Positions 44,079 to 52,705 of a stretch of 64,000 nucleotides of DNA are shown here, piece by piece. The DNA is taken from NCBI GenBank assembly GCA_003249255.1, contig QKJP01000061.1, forward strand, positions 124,001 to 188,000, written 5' to 3'. How positions within the stretch are numbered: the first letter of the stretch is position 1; every line of letters starts with the position of its first letter. The notes beneath the pieces are model-generated. The model was given only the letters and a program-made list of their open reading frames with translations. It searched no databases and was not told the origin of the DNA. Position numbers and translations under genes: made by a program. Origin of the DNA: Bacteroidales bacterium (GTDB lineage Bacteria > Bacteroidota > Bacteroidia > Bacteroidales > Marinilabiliaceae).

Positions 44079-45026
44079 TTAATCGTGCAGTTCATTAGGG
44101 TTGTAGCTCGAAACATGCCGTGTAACTTTTTGTTGATAAATCTCTTTGATGGTCAGGATTATTCCTGTTTCTTCTACATCACCAAAGCGATCGTTTATCG
44201 CTGTGCCAAACGTTCTCATTGATGGTGAGAGATTCATGTAGGCATTGATCAGTGGCGGGATGTTTTCGTTGTATTCCCTAACCCTTTTGCTAAGAATCTT
44301 GTAGTCTTCCTGAAATGTTTCTCCGGTGAAAATATTTTTCAAGTCATCTTCGCTTAAGTCAATTTCAACCGGATTATGAGGGTATACCAAGTTGTCTTTG
44401 TCTCTAAAATACTTGCGCATAAAGCCTAAGATCAAATCTCTGGCTTCCTGGTTAAAATTGGTGTACATGGTCACTTTCCCAAAGAAGTATTTCATCTCAG
44501 GGTTGTTGATGATTAGAGATCCTAATCCATCCCAAAGATTATCAAGCGCAAAAAGAGATTTGGCTCCTGCTTTACTCGATTGATAAATAGGCTGCACAAA
44601 TGATCGTCCAAGTTCTATGGTGTATGGAAGGTATTTCTCGATAAATTCTTGTGAAAAATGAAACATACGAGAGGTTGCCAGAATGATGTCGCCGTTGGCA
44701 TCTTTCGGTAAGTTGTTGCCCATTAAGTAGCGATAGCCACCAAGGATTTCTTTGCCTTCCGGATCCCAAACAATCAGTTGTCGATAGGGAACTTCTGCGG
44801 TGTCGTAATCGTCAATGTCGAGAGCTTTTCCGGTGCCTCCACCTGCTTCTCTAAATGAAATTTCTCTAAGGCGACCTACCTCTTTCATTAGTGCTGGTGC
44901 TTCATGAGCAGAGAAGTCATATATTTTATTACCTCCTTTGTTCGTATTTCTTACAAAGGTGTTTTGATTTAACTCAGCTTCAAGTTCTTCTCTGGGAACA
45001 GGAGCAATTATTTCTGCGTTTTCCAT
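44079..45026 (-). CDS. glsB: GNAT-type N-acyltransferase, glycine-lipid synthesis (GlsB-like)
   Basis: The 315-residue protein resembles the hemolysin/OlsB-like acyl-ACP N-acyltransferase family. Signatures are LREISFREAGGGTGKALDIDDYD, the R-Q-L-I-V-W-D strand followed by GGYRYL, then ELGRSFVQPIY and the long helical C-terminus. In Bacteroides, GlsB makes N-acyl-glycine from glycine and acyl-ACP, and GlsA adds the second acyl group to form glycine lipids. The close pairing with a GlsA-like gene 34 bp upstream supports that reading over ornithine-lipid synthesis, though the amino-acid substrate cannot be told from sequence alone. No signal peptide; expected at the inner membrane surface. Confidence 0.8.
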   Translation of the reverse strand: MENAEIIAPVPREELEAELNQNTFVRNTNKGGNKIYDFSAHEAPALMKEVGRLREISFREAGGGTGKALDIDDYDTAEVPYRQLIVWDPEGKEILGGYRYLMGNNLPKDANGDIILATSRMFHFSQEFIEKYLPYTIELGRSFVQPIYQSSKAGAKSLFALDNLWDGLGSLIINNPEMKYFFGKVTMYTNFNQEARDLILGFMRKYFRDKDNLVYPHNPVEIDLSEDDLKNIFTGETFQEDYKILSKRVREYNENIPPLINAYMNLSPSMRTFGTAINDRFGDVEETGIILTIKEIYQQKVTRHVSSYNPNELHD

Positions 45027-45060
45027 TCGTTGAAAAATTTCTGGGAGTGCAAATTTAGTT

Positions 45061-45879
45061 TTATTTTGATAAGGCGTAGGCTTGTTCTTTTATTTTTTGA
45101 CTCCATTCGTCAATTGAGAAATCTTTTTTAAGATCTTCATAATGGATGGGCTTGCCGAATTTTACTTCAATCGGATTGCCTTTGAACTTGTATACTTCAT
45201 CTACCAGATAAAGCATTTCCAGATTGATTTTTAAGCCTATTCGTTTTCTGAAGTTTGCTAAATTGTAAAAAAAGTTAGAGTTTCTTCCGGAAATGTGGAC
45301 AGGAATAATCGAGCGCTGATGTGCGATAGCTTTTTTCACAAAGCTTTTTTGCCATGGAGGATCAATAATTCCTTGAGGTGTTTTTCTTGATACTAGGCCG
45401 GCCGGAAACATTAAAATTTGTGCATCGCTTGCGTAAGCCTCATCTATCAATCTAACAGCTTCTCTACTGTGTCCGCCATGTTTATTTACGGGAAGAAAAA
45501 TGGAGTTGAGGTTTTTGATATTCATTAAAATATCATTTACCGGAAATTTTAATTCCTTAAAGTGCTTTCCAACAGCCGAAGTAAAAGCCATGCCGTCTAA
45601 TCCTCCTAAAGGGTGGTTTGCAGCAAATACAAATCGCCCTTCTTTGGGAATGTTTTCTTCTCCTTTAATGGTAAGTTTTGATAAGTAGTAATCTACAATT
45701 GCATCAGCATAAGCAATTCCTCCCAAGTGGTTGTGGTCACGGATAAACTCGTTGATTTCATTCTGGTGGGCTATTTTTTTTAGGTAGTTTATTGCAAAAC
45801 CGGGGATGAGCTTAGCGGCTGCCGGGTTTTTTGCTTTTAGTACCTTTTCAATATTTACTTCCTGTGTTTGTTGATCCAT
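45061..45879 (-). CDS. glsA: PlsC-type O-acyltransferase, glycine-lipid synthesis (GlsA-like)
   Basis: The 272-residue protein has the LPLAT acyltransferase signature AANHPLGGLDGMAF, with His and Asp separated by five residues, a variant seen in hemolysin-type acyltransferases. Further blocks are FLPVNKHGGHSREAVRLIDEA and MFPAGLVSRKTPQGIIDPPW, ending in the substrate-binding region VPVHISGRNSNFFYNLANFR. It would O-acylate the hydroxy-fatty acid of the N-acyl amino acid made by the downstream GlsB-like enzyme. It is the first gene of a two-gene minus-strand operon closed by a terminator. Membrane-associated by family. Confidence 0.8.
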   Translation of the reverse strand: MDQQTQEVNIEKVLKAKNPAAAKLIPGFAINYLKKIAHQNEINEFIRDHNHLGGIAYADAIVDYYLSKLTIKGEENIPKEGRFVFAANHPLGGLDGMAFTSAVGKHFKELKFPVNDILMNIKNLNSIFLPVNKHGGHSREAVRLIDEAYASDAQILMFPAGLVSRKTPQGIIDPPWQKSFVKKAIAHQRSIIPVHISGRNSNFFYNLANFRKRIGLKINLEMLYLVDEVYKFKGNPIEVKFGKPIHYEDLKKDFSIDEWSQKIKEQAYALSK

Positions 45880-46052
45880 GTTTGATCTCCTGAAAAATTA
45901 TTAACAGTTGATGGGTGTAAGATGTTTTGGCGTTTTACGGCCTAATTACTGCTGTAATTAAGGTTTTGCTACGAAATGTCAGGCTGCGAATATCATCATT
46001 TTTTAAGATATATCCGGTATAAAATTCGGTTGAAGGGAAAAGTTTTCAACAA

Positions 46053-46108
46053 GGTGTAGTAATGTGGTTTAATGTGGTTGGAAGTGGTTTAATTTTTCTC
46101 TATCTTTA
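46053..46108 (+). promoter_or_regulatory. MraZ box and promoter of the dcw operon
   Basis: Three GTGGTT direct repeats at 46064, 46074 and 46084 are spaced exactly 10 bp, with a degenerate fourth (GTGTAG) at 46054. They match the arrangement of the MraZ operator. TATCTTTA (46101-46108) is one mismatch from TAnnTTTG, and a TTG at 46078-46080 is 20 bp before it, inside the second repeat. MraZ bound here would block polymerase, giving autoregulation. Confidence 0.8.
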
Positions 46109-46130
46109 CCGGGGTAAAATCAGGTGGCTA

Positions 46131-46598
46131 ATGATCACATTTATAGGCGATTTTGTTTGTAAGCCTGATGCAAAAGGGCGCATCGTACTGCCTGCTCGCT
46201 TCAAAAAATTAATGAATGAAGCAGGGCAGGAGGGATTTGTTGTGCGCAAATCTCTCTTCGATAATTGCCTTGAGATGATTCCCCATTGTGAGTGGCAGAA
46301 AGAAGTTGAGTTTTTAGAGGCGCGCCTGAGTGCATATAAGCAAAAAGATCGTCGGTTAAAACGTGCGTTGTATAAGTCAACCGCAGAGGTTGCTTTAGAT
46401 GGAAATGGCCGGTTTTTAATCTCGAAACGTTTGATGGATTTAGTGGGTGTAGCAGGTGATGTGATGTTGCTGGGAGTAGGTAGTAAGATTGAGTTTTGGG
46501 ATAAGAATATTTATGAGTCTGATGAAATTGAGGGTGATGATCTTGCTGATTTGGCCGAAGAATTATTGGGTCATGGTTTTGAAAAGGAGGAAGTGTAG
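46131..46598 (+). CDS. mraZ: MraZ, transcriptional repressor of the dcw cluster
   Basis: The 155-residue protein has two SpoVT/AbrB-like beta-hairpin motifs: CKPDAKGRIVLPARFKKLM and EVALDGNGRFLISKRLMDLVGV. MraZ forms a ring that binds tandem repeats in its own promoter. The open frame continues upstream to 46062, but that segment is translated operator and -7 box, so the ATG at 46131 (MITFIGDFVCKPDAKGR) is the right start. The stop overlaps the GTG of rsmH (TAGTG). Confidence 0.96.
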   Translation: MITFIGDFVCKPDAKGRIVLPARFKKLMNEAGQEGFVVRKSLFDNCLEMIPHCEWQKEVEFLEARLSAYKQKDRRLKRALYKSTAEVALDGNGRFLISKRLMDLVGVAGDVMLLGVGSKIEFWDKNIYESDEIEGDDLADLAEELLGHGFEKEEV

Positions 46599-47506
46599 TG
46601 TCTGAAGAAGTGTATCATATACCGGTGTTGCTAGAAGAGTCTATCGATGGATTACAGATAGATCCAAATGGAATATATGTTGACCTTACCTTTGGAGGAG
46701 GAGGTCACAGTAAAGCTATTTTAAAGCGCCTGGATAAAGGGCGCTTAGTTGTTTTTGATCAGGATGACGATGCTTATGCGAACAGACCTGATGATGAAAG
46801 GTTGCTTTTTGTACGTCATAATTTTCGGTATTTAGGGCGTTTTTTGGATTACTTAGGGATTGATAAAGTAGATGGGATTTTAGGTGATTTGGGCGTTTCG
46901 TCACATCATTTTGATGCAGCAGAGCGAGGTTTTTCATTTCGCTTTGAAGGAGCCTTAGATATGCGCATGTCTCAGGGTGTGAAGATGAATGCTGCCGATG
47001 TGTTGAACACCTATTCTTTTGAAGATTTGAAACGCATCTTTTACCAATATGGTGAAATTAAGAAATCCGCAAAATTAGCTTCTGAGGTGGTGAAGCAACG
47101 CGAAATTCAACCTTTTGCTTCAACCATTGATTTAAAGGAGTTGGGCGAGAAAGTAGGTCCCAAAAAGGAGATGAACAAGTTTTTAGCCCAGGTTTTTCAA
47201 GCCTTACGTATTGAAGTAAATCGGGAGATGGATGTGTTGAAAGACATGTTGGCTCAGTCGGCCGAGGTGTTAAAGCCGGGAGGTCGTTTGGTAATTATTT
47301 CTTACCACAGTTTAGAAGACCGATTGGTAAAGAATTTTATTAAGTCTGGTGATTGTAATAAAACACAGGCAGAAACAGATGTTTTTGGTCATGCACATGT
47401 GCCTTTTGAAGCGGTGACCAGAAAGATAGTGGTTCCATCCGATGAGGAAATAGAACGAAATAGCAGGGCGCGCAGCGCAAAAATGAGAATTGCAGAAAGA
47501 GTATGA
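46598..47506 (+). CDS. rsmH: 16S rRNA (cytosine-1402-N4)-methyltransferase
   Basis: The 302-residue SAM methyltransferase methylates N4 of C1402 in 16S rRNA. N-terminal YHIPVLLEESIDGL and the SAM motif LTFGGGGHSKAIL are typical, as are ILGDLGVSSHHFD and the late SYHSLEDRLVKNFIK. It starts at GTG overlapping the mraZ stop by one base, and ends with the 4-bp ATGA overlap to ftsL, so translation is coupled. Confidence 0.97.
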   Translation: MSEEVYHIPVLLEESIDGLQIDPNGIYVDLTFGGGGHSKAILKRLDKGRLVVFDQDDDAYANRPDDERLLFVRHNFRYLGRFLDYLGIDKVDGILGDLGVSSHHFDAAERGFSFRFEGALDMRMSQGVKMNAADVLNTYSFEDLKRIFYQYGEIKKSAKLASEVVKQREIQPFASTIDLKELGEKVGPKKEMNKFLAQVFQALRIEVNREMDVLKDMLAQSAEVLKPGGRLVIISYHSLEDRLVKNFIKSGDCNKTQAETDVFGHAHVPFEAVTRKIVVPSDEEIERNSRARSAKMRIAERV

Positions 47507-47880
47507 GGAAAAAGAACAAACTGAAAGAGTTTATTCTATCCAAAGAAGAGTTTGGCGAGTTTAAAGGCTTTTCGATAAAAGACTTTTTAAACGGTCGAAT
47601 CTTAACCAGGCAGTCTGTTGCAAATCAATTGCCTTTTGTGGTTTACTTAGCGATTCTTGGATTTTTCTACATCGGTAATCATTATAAAGTGGAAAAGCTG
47701 ATGCGTGAATCTGCTAAGCTAAGTAAGGAGTTGAAGGAACTTCGCTACGAGGCAATTACTACATCATCAGAGTTGATGTATATGAGTAAGCAGAGTGAAG
47801 TGCTAAAAAAAATACGGTCGTTAAATGTAGAGTTGGAAGATTTAACAGAGCCACCTCGCATATTAAAAGTAAAAAAGTAA
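47503..47880 (+). CDS. ftsL: FtsL-like divisome protein
   Basis: The 125-residue bitopic membrane protein has a cytoplasmic N-terminus of about 40 residues, one transmembrane helix (residues about 44-60, LPFVVYLAILGFFYIGNHY), then a coiled-coil of heptads (LMRESAKLSKELKELRYEAI). This is the usual build of FtsL, which with FtsB/DivIC and FtsQ activates the septal synthase. Sequence identity within the family is low, so the call rests on position between rsmH and the septal transpeptidase and on topology. No separate ftsB gene is in the cluster. Confidence 0.85.
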   Translation: MRKKNKLKEFILSKEEFGEFKGFSIKDFLNGRILTRQSVANQLPFVVYLAILGFFYIGNHYKVEKLMRESAKLSKELKELRYEAITTSSELMYMSKQSEVLKKIRSLNVELEDLTEPPRILKVKK

Positions 47881-47886
47881 TCCTTT

Positions 47887-49992
47887 ATGCAGATTAAAAA
47901 GGATATCATACTTCGTTTTGGAATTTTTTATATTCTGGTCGCTATCATTTCTACTTTGGTGATAGGTAAGATTGTTGCGCTTCAATTTTTTGATAGTTCA
48001 AACCTGAAGGCTAAGATTAAAAAAGATGCCAGTACGCTAATTACCATAGAAGCAAACAGAGGGGATATTTTGGCTTCGGACATGAGAAAGTTGGCCTGCT
48101 CCGTGCCCAGTTACCGGATTCATTTTGATACCAGAGCACAAGGGTTAACCAGTGATGTATTTAATCAGAACATTGATAGTCTGGCTCTCTGTTTGTCAAA
48201 GTTTTTTAACGATCAGCCTGCTTCGGTTTACCGAAAAAAGTTACTGCAAGCAAGAGCAAATGGGAAGCGTTATTTTAGAGTTAATTCGCGTCGAATCACA
48301 TATACCGAACTTCAGAAAGTAAAAGAATTTCCCTTGTTTCGTTTAGGGGCTAATCTAGGTGGTTTTATTCCTCAAAAATTTGAAGAACGAAAATTGCCGT
48401 TTGGCGTGTTGGCATCCCGTACTATTGGGAGCTTAAATATTGATAAGCGCGGTATTTTTGGCATTGAAAATGCTTATCATAATGAATTAAAGGGAGATAC
48501 AGGTGTTGCCAAAAAGACAAGAGTATCAGGTACATATTTAAAAGAAGTTGAGGTTGAGCCGGTAGATGGTCATGATTTGATTACGACCATTGATATCGAT
48601 TTACAGGATGTGGCCGAGAATGCCTTGTTGCGTCAATTAACGGCTCACGATGCACATCATGGATCAGTAATTTTAATGGAGGTCGCAACCGGAGAAGTTA
48701 AGGCCATTGCTAATCTGGGTAAAACTAAGGATGGTAGCTATGGAGAGGTGTATAATTATGCCATTGGTGAAGCTACAGAACCGGGGTCTACTTTTAAGTT
48801 AGCTTCCATGATTGTGGCTTTAGAGGATGGTTTTATTCGTTTGACCGATACGGTTGATACACATAATGGAACTTATAAATACTATGATCGCATCATGCGC
48901 GACAGTCATCAAGGTGGCTATGGGAAAATTACAGTCAAAGAGGTTTTTGAAAAATCGAGTAATGTGGGTGTTTCCAAGCTAATTGTAGAAAACTACGGAA
49001 AGAACCCTAAGCGTTTTGTAGATCGTTTATATTCCATGGGGCTAAATTCAAAGCTCGGTATCACCTTGAAAGGGGAACCCAAGCCGCGTATAAAATATCC
49101 CGGTGATGAAAGTTGGTCAGGGGTTACCTTGCCTTGGATGTCAATTGGTTATGAGATTCAGCAGACACCGCTGCAAGTATTGGCTTTCTTTAATGCCATT
49201 GCTAATAATGGGAAATTGATGAAGCCCATGTTTATCAAAGGAATTGCTCATCATGGTGAGTTAATTCAGGAGATGGAGCCTGTGGTTCTGAATCATTCAA
49301 TTTGTTCCATTGAAACCATTGAGAAGGTTCATGAAATGCTGCTTGGTGTTGTAAAGAATGGAACTGCAAAAAACATTTACGATGAGCGCTACCAGATTGC
49401 CGGTAAAACAGGAACTTCCTTGATTGCCAAAGGTACAAGCGGATATAAAGGTGAAGGAGGAAAGTCTTATCAAGCTTCATTTGCCGGCTATTTTCCGGCA
49501 GACCGTCCCATGTACAGTTGTATCATTGTGGTCAATGGTCCATCTAATGATGTGTATTACGCCAACATTGTAGCCGGTAATGTTTTTAAAGAAATTTCGG
49601 ATCGCGTTTACGCTCAAAGTTACGAATTGCCTGAGGTAGAGCAATCGCTTGTTTATGAATATGCCGAGCATTTGCCATATTCTAAAGGTGGTAAGAAACA
49701 AGAGCTTTTAAAGGTTTTTAAGGACATCGGAGTTACTGTAAATGGTTCAGAATTAAAAAGTACATGGATCTCATCTGTAGCTCAGGAACATGTTGTGCAG
49801 GTTAAAGAAAAAATATTTCAAAAAGGAGTGGTGCCCAATGTAAAAGGACTGGGTGCCAAAGATGCTGTTGCAGTATTAGAAAATTTAGGGTTAAAAGTTG
49901 TGGTTAATGGCTATGGAAGAGTTACGGATCAATCTATTCCCATGGGGACAGCTTATCATAAAGGAGCCACGATTTATTTGAAATTGAGTTAA
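47887..49992 (+). CDS. ftsI: Septal peptidoglycan transpeptidase with PASTA domain (FtsI/PBP3)
   Basis: The 701-residue class B penicillin-binding protein has an N-terminal membrane anchor (residues about 9-28), then a pedestal domain with the R-G-D-I-L-A segment (EANRGDILASD). The transpeptidase domain has S301-T-F-K304, S357-S-N359 and K507-T-G509. A C-terminal PASTA domain (residues about 640-701, GVVPNVKGLGAKDAVAVLEN) may sense muropeptides or lipid II. It cross-links septal peptidoglycan together with FtsW, encoded downstream. The stop overlaps the murE start (TAATG). Confidence 0.95.
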   Translation: MQIKKDIILRFGIFYILVAIISTLVIGKIVALQFFDSSNLKAKIKKDASTLITIEANRGDILASDMRKLACSVPSYRIHFDTRAQGLTSDVFNQNIDSLALCLSKFFNDQPASVYRKKLLQARANGKRYFRVNSRRITYTELQKVKEFPLFRLGANLGGFIPQKFEERKLPFGVLASRTIGSLNIDKRGIFGIENAYHNELKGDTGVAKKTRVSGTYLKEVEVEPVDGHDLITTIDIDLQDVAENALLRQLTAHDAHHGSVILMEVATGEVKAIANLGKTKDGSYGEVYNYAIGEATEPGSTFKLASMIVALEDGFIRLTDTVDTHNGTYKYYDRIMRDSHQGGYGKITVKEVFEKSSNVGVSKLIVENYGKNPKRFVDRLYSMGLNSKLGITLKGEPKPRIKYPGDESWSGVTLPWMSIGYEIQQTPLQVLAFFNAIANNGKLMKPMFIKGIAHHGELIQEMEPVVLNHSICSIETIEKVHEMLLGVVKNGTAKNIYDERYQIAGKTGTSLIAKGTSGYKGEGGKSYQASFAGYFPADRPMYSCIIVVNGPSNDVYYANIVAGNVFKEISDRVYAQSYELPEVEQSLVYEYAEHLPYSKGGKKQELLKVFKDIGVTVNGSELKSTWISSVAQEHVVQVKEKIFQKGVVPNVKGLGAKDAVAVLENLGLKVVVNGYGRVTDQSIPMGTAYHKGATIYLKLS

Positions 49993-51452
49993 TGAAGAAA
50001 TTATCAGACATATTAATAGGTATTGAGGTTCTTGAGTTTTCAGGGAACATGGAAGAGGTCTTTTCTGAGATTGTATTTGATTCCCGTAAAGCTCATTCCG
50101 GAAAACTCTTTGTGGCAATGGAAGGAACTGTGGTGGATGGACATGATTTTATACCTCAGGTTTTGGCGCAGGGCTGTCGTCTCATTGTTTGTGAAAAGTT
50201 ACCTCAGGAAATGCCGGCTGAGGCAACCTTTGTTAAGGTTGGTAATTCTGCATGGGTTATGGGGCAAATGGCTTCGGCTTTTTACGGTCATCCATCAAAA
50301 GAGTTAAAGTTAGTGGGGGTTACCGGAACAAATGGAAAAACCACCACGGCAACGCTTCTTTATAAGTTAGTGCAGGGTATGGGTTATAAAGCCGGGTTGT
50401 TTTCAACAGTGGTTAATTACATTGGTGATGAAAAAATTGCTTCAACACATACCACTCCCGATTCTATAACGCTGCATAGGCTTATGCGTGAGATGGTTGA
50501 TGAAGGTTGTGATTACTGTTTTATGGAAGTGAGCTCGCATGCACTTTCACAACATCGAATTGCCGGTTTAAATTTCGATGGAGCCTTATTTACCAATATT
50601 ACTCACGATCATTTAGATTATCATAAAACGTTCAAAGCTTACATCGAAGCTAAAAAATCATTCTTCGATGGTCTTGAAAAAGATGCTTTTTCATTGGTTA
50701 ATGCTGATGATAAAAACGGAATGGTCATGCTTCAAAATACCAAATCTGCCAAGCATACTTTTTCCTTGCGTACCATGGCCGATTTTAAATGTAAGATCAT
50801 TGAGAGCATGTTTGAAGGCATGCAACTTGAGTTGGATGGGCTGGAGGTTTGGACCTCATTTGTTGGCGAATTTAATGCTCAAAACTTAGTTGCTGTTTAT
50901 GGGGTTGCAATATTACTTGGTTTGAAAAAGGAAGAGGTTCTAGTAGCCTTGAGTAATCTGAAATCTGTTGACGGAAGGTTCGAAACCATCCGCTCTAAAT
51001 CAGGAAAGACAGCCATCGTTGATTATGCCCACACGCCTGATGCCTTAAAAAATGTAATTGAATCCATTCGAAATTTATTACGAACCGGACAACATTTGAT
51101 AACTGTAGTTGGAGCCGGAGGTGACCGGGATCCTTCTAAGCGTCCAATTATGGCTAAGGAAGCTGTAGTGGGAAGTTCAAAAGTGATATTGACTTCGGAT
51201 AATCCGCGCAGTGAAGACCCTGATGTTATTATTGAAGAAATGATGGCCGGAGTAAGTGCTTCTGAAAGGCTAAAGGTTTTATCCATAGTCAACCGGAAAG
51301 AAGCGATTAAAACAGCTTGTATGGTGGCTGCTCCGGGTGATGTTATTCTTATCGCCGGTAAAGGGCATGAAACCTATCAGGAAATTAAAGGTGTAAAACA
51401 CCATTTTGATGACAGAGAGATTGTTAACGAGATATTTAATGCAGAACAATAA
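49992..51452 (+). CDS. murE: UDP-N-acetylmuramoyl-L-alanyl-D-glutamate:meso-diaminopimelate ligase
   Basis: The 486-residue Mur ligase attaches the third amino acid of the stem peptide. It has the ATP loop G112-T-N-G-K-T117, EVSSHALSQHRIAGL, and the substrate motif D403-N-P-R406. DNPR is the signature of meso-diaminopimelate specificity, so the organism's wall is predicted to contain mDAP rather than lysine. GHETYQ lies near the end. It overlaps the ftsI stop by one base and is 12 bp before mraY. Confidence 0.97.
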   Translation: MKKLSDILIGIEVLEFSGNMEEVFSEIVFDSRKAHSGKLFVAMEGTVVDGHDFIPQVLAQGCRLIVCEKLPQEMPAEATFVKVGNSAWVMGQMASAFYGHPSKELKLVGVTGTNGKTTTATLLYKLVQGMGYKAGLFSTVVNYIGDEKIASTHTTPDSITLHRLMREMVDEGCDYCFMEVSSHALSQHRIAGLNFDGALFTNITHDHLDYHKTFKAYIEAKKSFFDGLEKDAFSLVNADDKNGMVMLQNTKSAKHTFSLRTMADFKCKIIESMFEGMQLELDGLEVWTSFVGEFNAQNLVAVYGVAILLGLKKEEVLVALSNLKSVDGRFETIRSKSGKTAIVDYAHTPDALKNVIESIRNLLRTGQHLITVVGAGGDRDPSKRPIMAKEAVVGSSKVILTSDNPRSEDPDVIIEEMMAGVSASERLKVLSIVNRKEAIKTACMVAAPGDVILIAGKGHETYQEIKGVKHHFDDREIVNEIFNAEQ

Positions 51453-51464
51453 AACGCCTAAACT

Positions 51465-52697
51465 ATGTTATATTACCTATTTGAATATTTAAGGGAAGCC
51501 AATTTCCCGGGAGCCGGAGTGTTTCAGTACATCACCTTTAGAGCTGGAATGTCGGTTATTGTTGCTTTGTTGTTTTCTACCTTAGTGGGTCGGAAAGTGA
51601 TAGACTTGCTACAAAAGCAACAAATTGGTGAAGTTGTTAGGGACCTTGGTTTGGAAGGACAATATCAGAAAAAAGGAACACCAACCATGGGAGGGGTGCT
51701 CATCATTTTTTCAATATTGGTGCCGGTTTTATTGTTTAGTAAGTTAGATAATGTGTACATCATTTTGCTGTTGGTTTCTACCGTTTGGTTAGGAGTGATT
51801 GGTTTTTTAGATGATTACATTAAAGTTTTCAAAAAAGATAAAGAAGGTTTGGCCGGTCGTTTTAAAATCATTGGTCAGATAGGATTAGGAGTCATTGTAG
51901 CCGCAACCTTATTTTTGAATAATGATGTGGTGGTGCGCGAACGCATTCCCGGAGAAACCATTGCAGTTGCAACAGAAGACGGATCATTTGTAGAAAAACC
52001 GGCCTACCGTGAAGTGAAATCGACGATTACCAATACTCCATTTTTAAAAAATAATCAGTTTGATTATGCTTCTGTTGTGGGTTTTCTTGGTGATCAGGCG
52101 GCTAAATGGGGATGGTTAGTGTTTGCAGTGGCAGTGATTTTCATTATTACCGCGGTTTCCAATGGCGCTAATATTACGGATGGCTTAGATGGCCTAGCCA
52201 CCGGGACTTCTGCCATAATAGGAACCACGCTAGGGGTCTTTGCATATTTGTCCAGTAATGTGATTTATGCAGACTATCTAAATATTATGTACATCCCTCA
52301 TTCAGAAGAGATGGTAGTGTTTATTGCTGCTTTTATTGGAGCTACAGTTGGTTTCTTGTGGTATAACTCATTTCCGGCTCAGGTATTTATGGGTGATACG
52401 GGGAGTTTAACGCTTGGAGGTATCATTGCTGTGTTTGCCATATTATTACGCATCGAGTTATTGATTCCTGTTCTTTGTGGAATCTTTTTGGTCGAAAATC
52501 TATCTGTCATGATACAGGTCAGTTGGTTTAAGTATACCAAGAAAAAATATGGCGAAGGCAGACGCGTTTTCAAAATGGCTCCTTTACATCACCATTTTCA
52601 AAAAGTAGGTTATACCGAATCTAAAATTGTAACCCGATTCTGGATCATCGGAATTATTCTGGCTGTATTAACCATTGTTACGCTTAAAATTCGATAG
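51465..52697 (+). CDS. mraY: Phospho-N-acetylmuramoyl-pentapeptide transferase
   Basis: The 410-residue inner-membrane enzyme makes lipid I from UDP-MurNAc-pentapeptide and undecaprenyl phosphate. Key sites are [12 protein letters not shown], the Asp pair and Lys in [27 protein letters not shown], and the HHHF cluster in [12 protein letters not shown]. About ten hydrophobic helices are visible. A loop of about 60 residues around positions 155-205 ([17 protein letters not shown], and so on) is longer than in E. coli (360 residues), as is common in Bacteroidota. Confidence 0.97.
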   Translation: MLYYLFEYLREANFPGAGVFQYITFRAGMSVIVALLFSTLVGRKVIDLLQKQQIGEVVRDLGLEGQYQKKGTPTMGGVLIIFSILVPVLLFSKLDNVYIILLLVSTVWLGVIGFLDDYIKVFKKDKEGLAGRFKIIGQIGLGVIVAATLFLNNDVVVRERIPGETIAVATEDGSFVEKPAYREVKSTITNTPFLKNNQFDYASVVGFLGDQAAKWGWLVFAVAVIFIITAVSNGANITDGLDGLATGTSAIIGTTLGVFAYLSSNVIYADYLNIMYIPHSEEMVVFIAAFIGATVGFLWYNSFPAQVFMGDTGSLTLGGIIAVFAILLRIELLIPVLCGIFLVENLSVMIQVSWFKYTKKKYGEGRRVFKMAPLHHHFQKVGYTESKIVTRFWIIGIILAVLTIVTLKIR

Positions 52698-52705
52698 TTA
52701 CTCTG

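Noticed and set aside
45050-45057. TAAATTTG (minus strand) before the GlsB-like gene as an internal promoter
   Set aside because: The -7 box is perfect, but there is no TTG at the right distance and the gap to glsA is only 34 bp, so an operon is the simpler reading.
46062-46130. Upstream extension of mraZ
   Set aside because: The segment is the translated MraZ box and -7 element; MITFIGDF is the family start.
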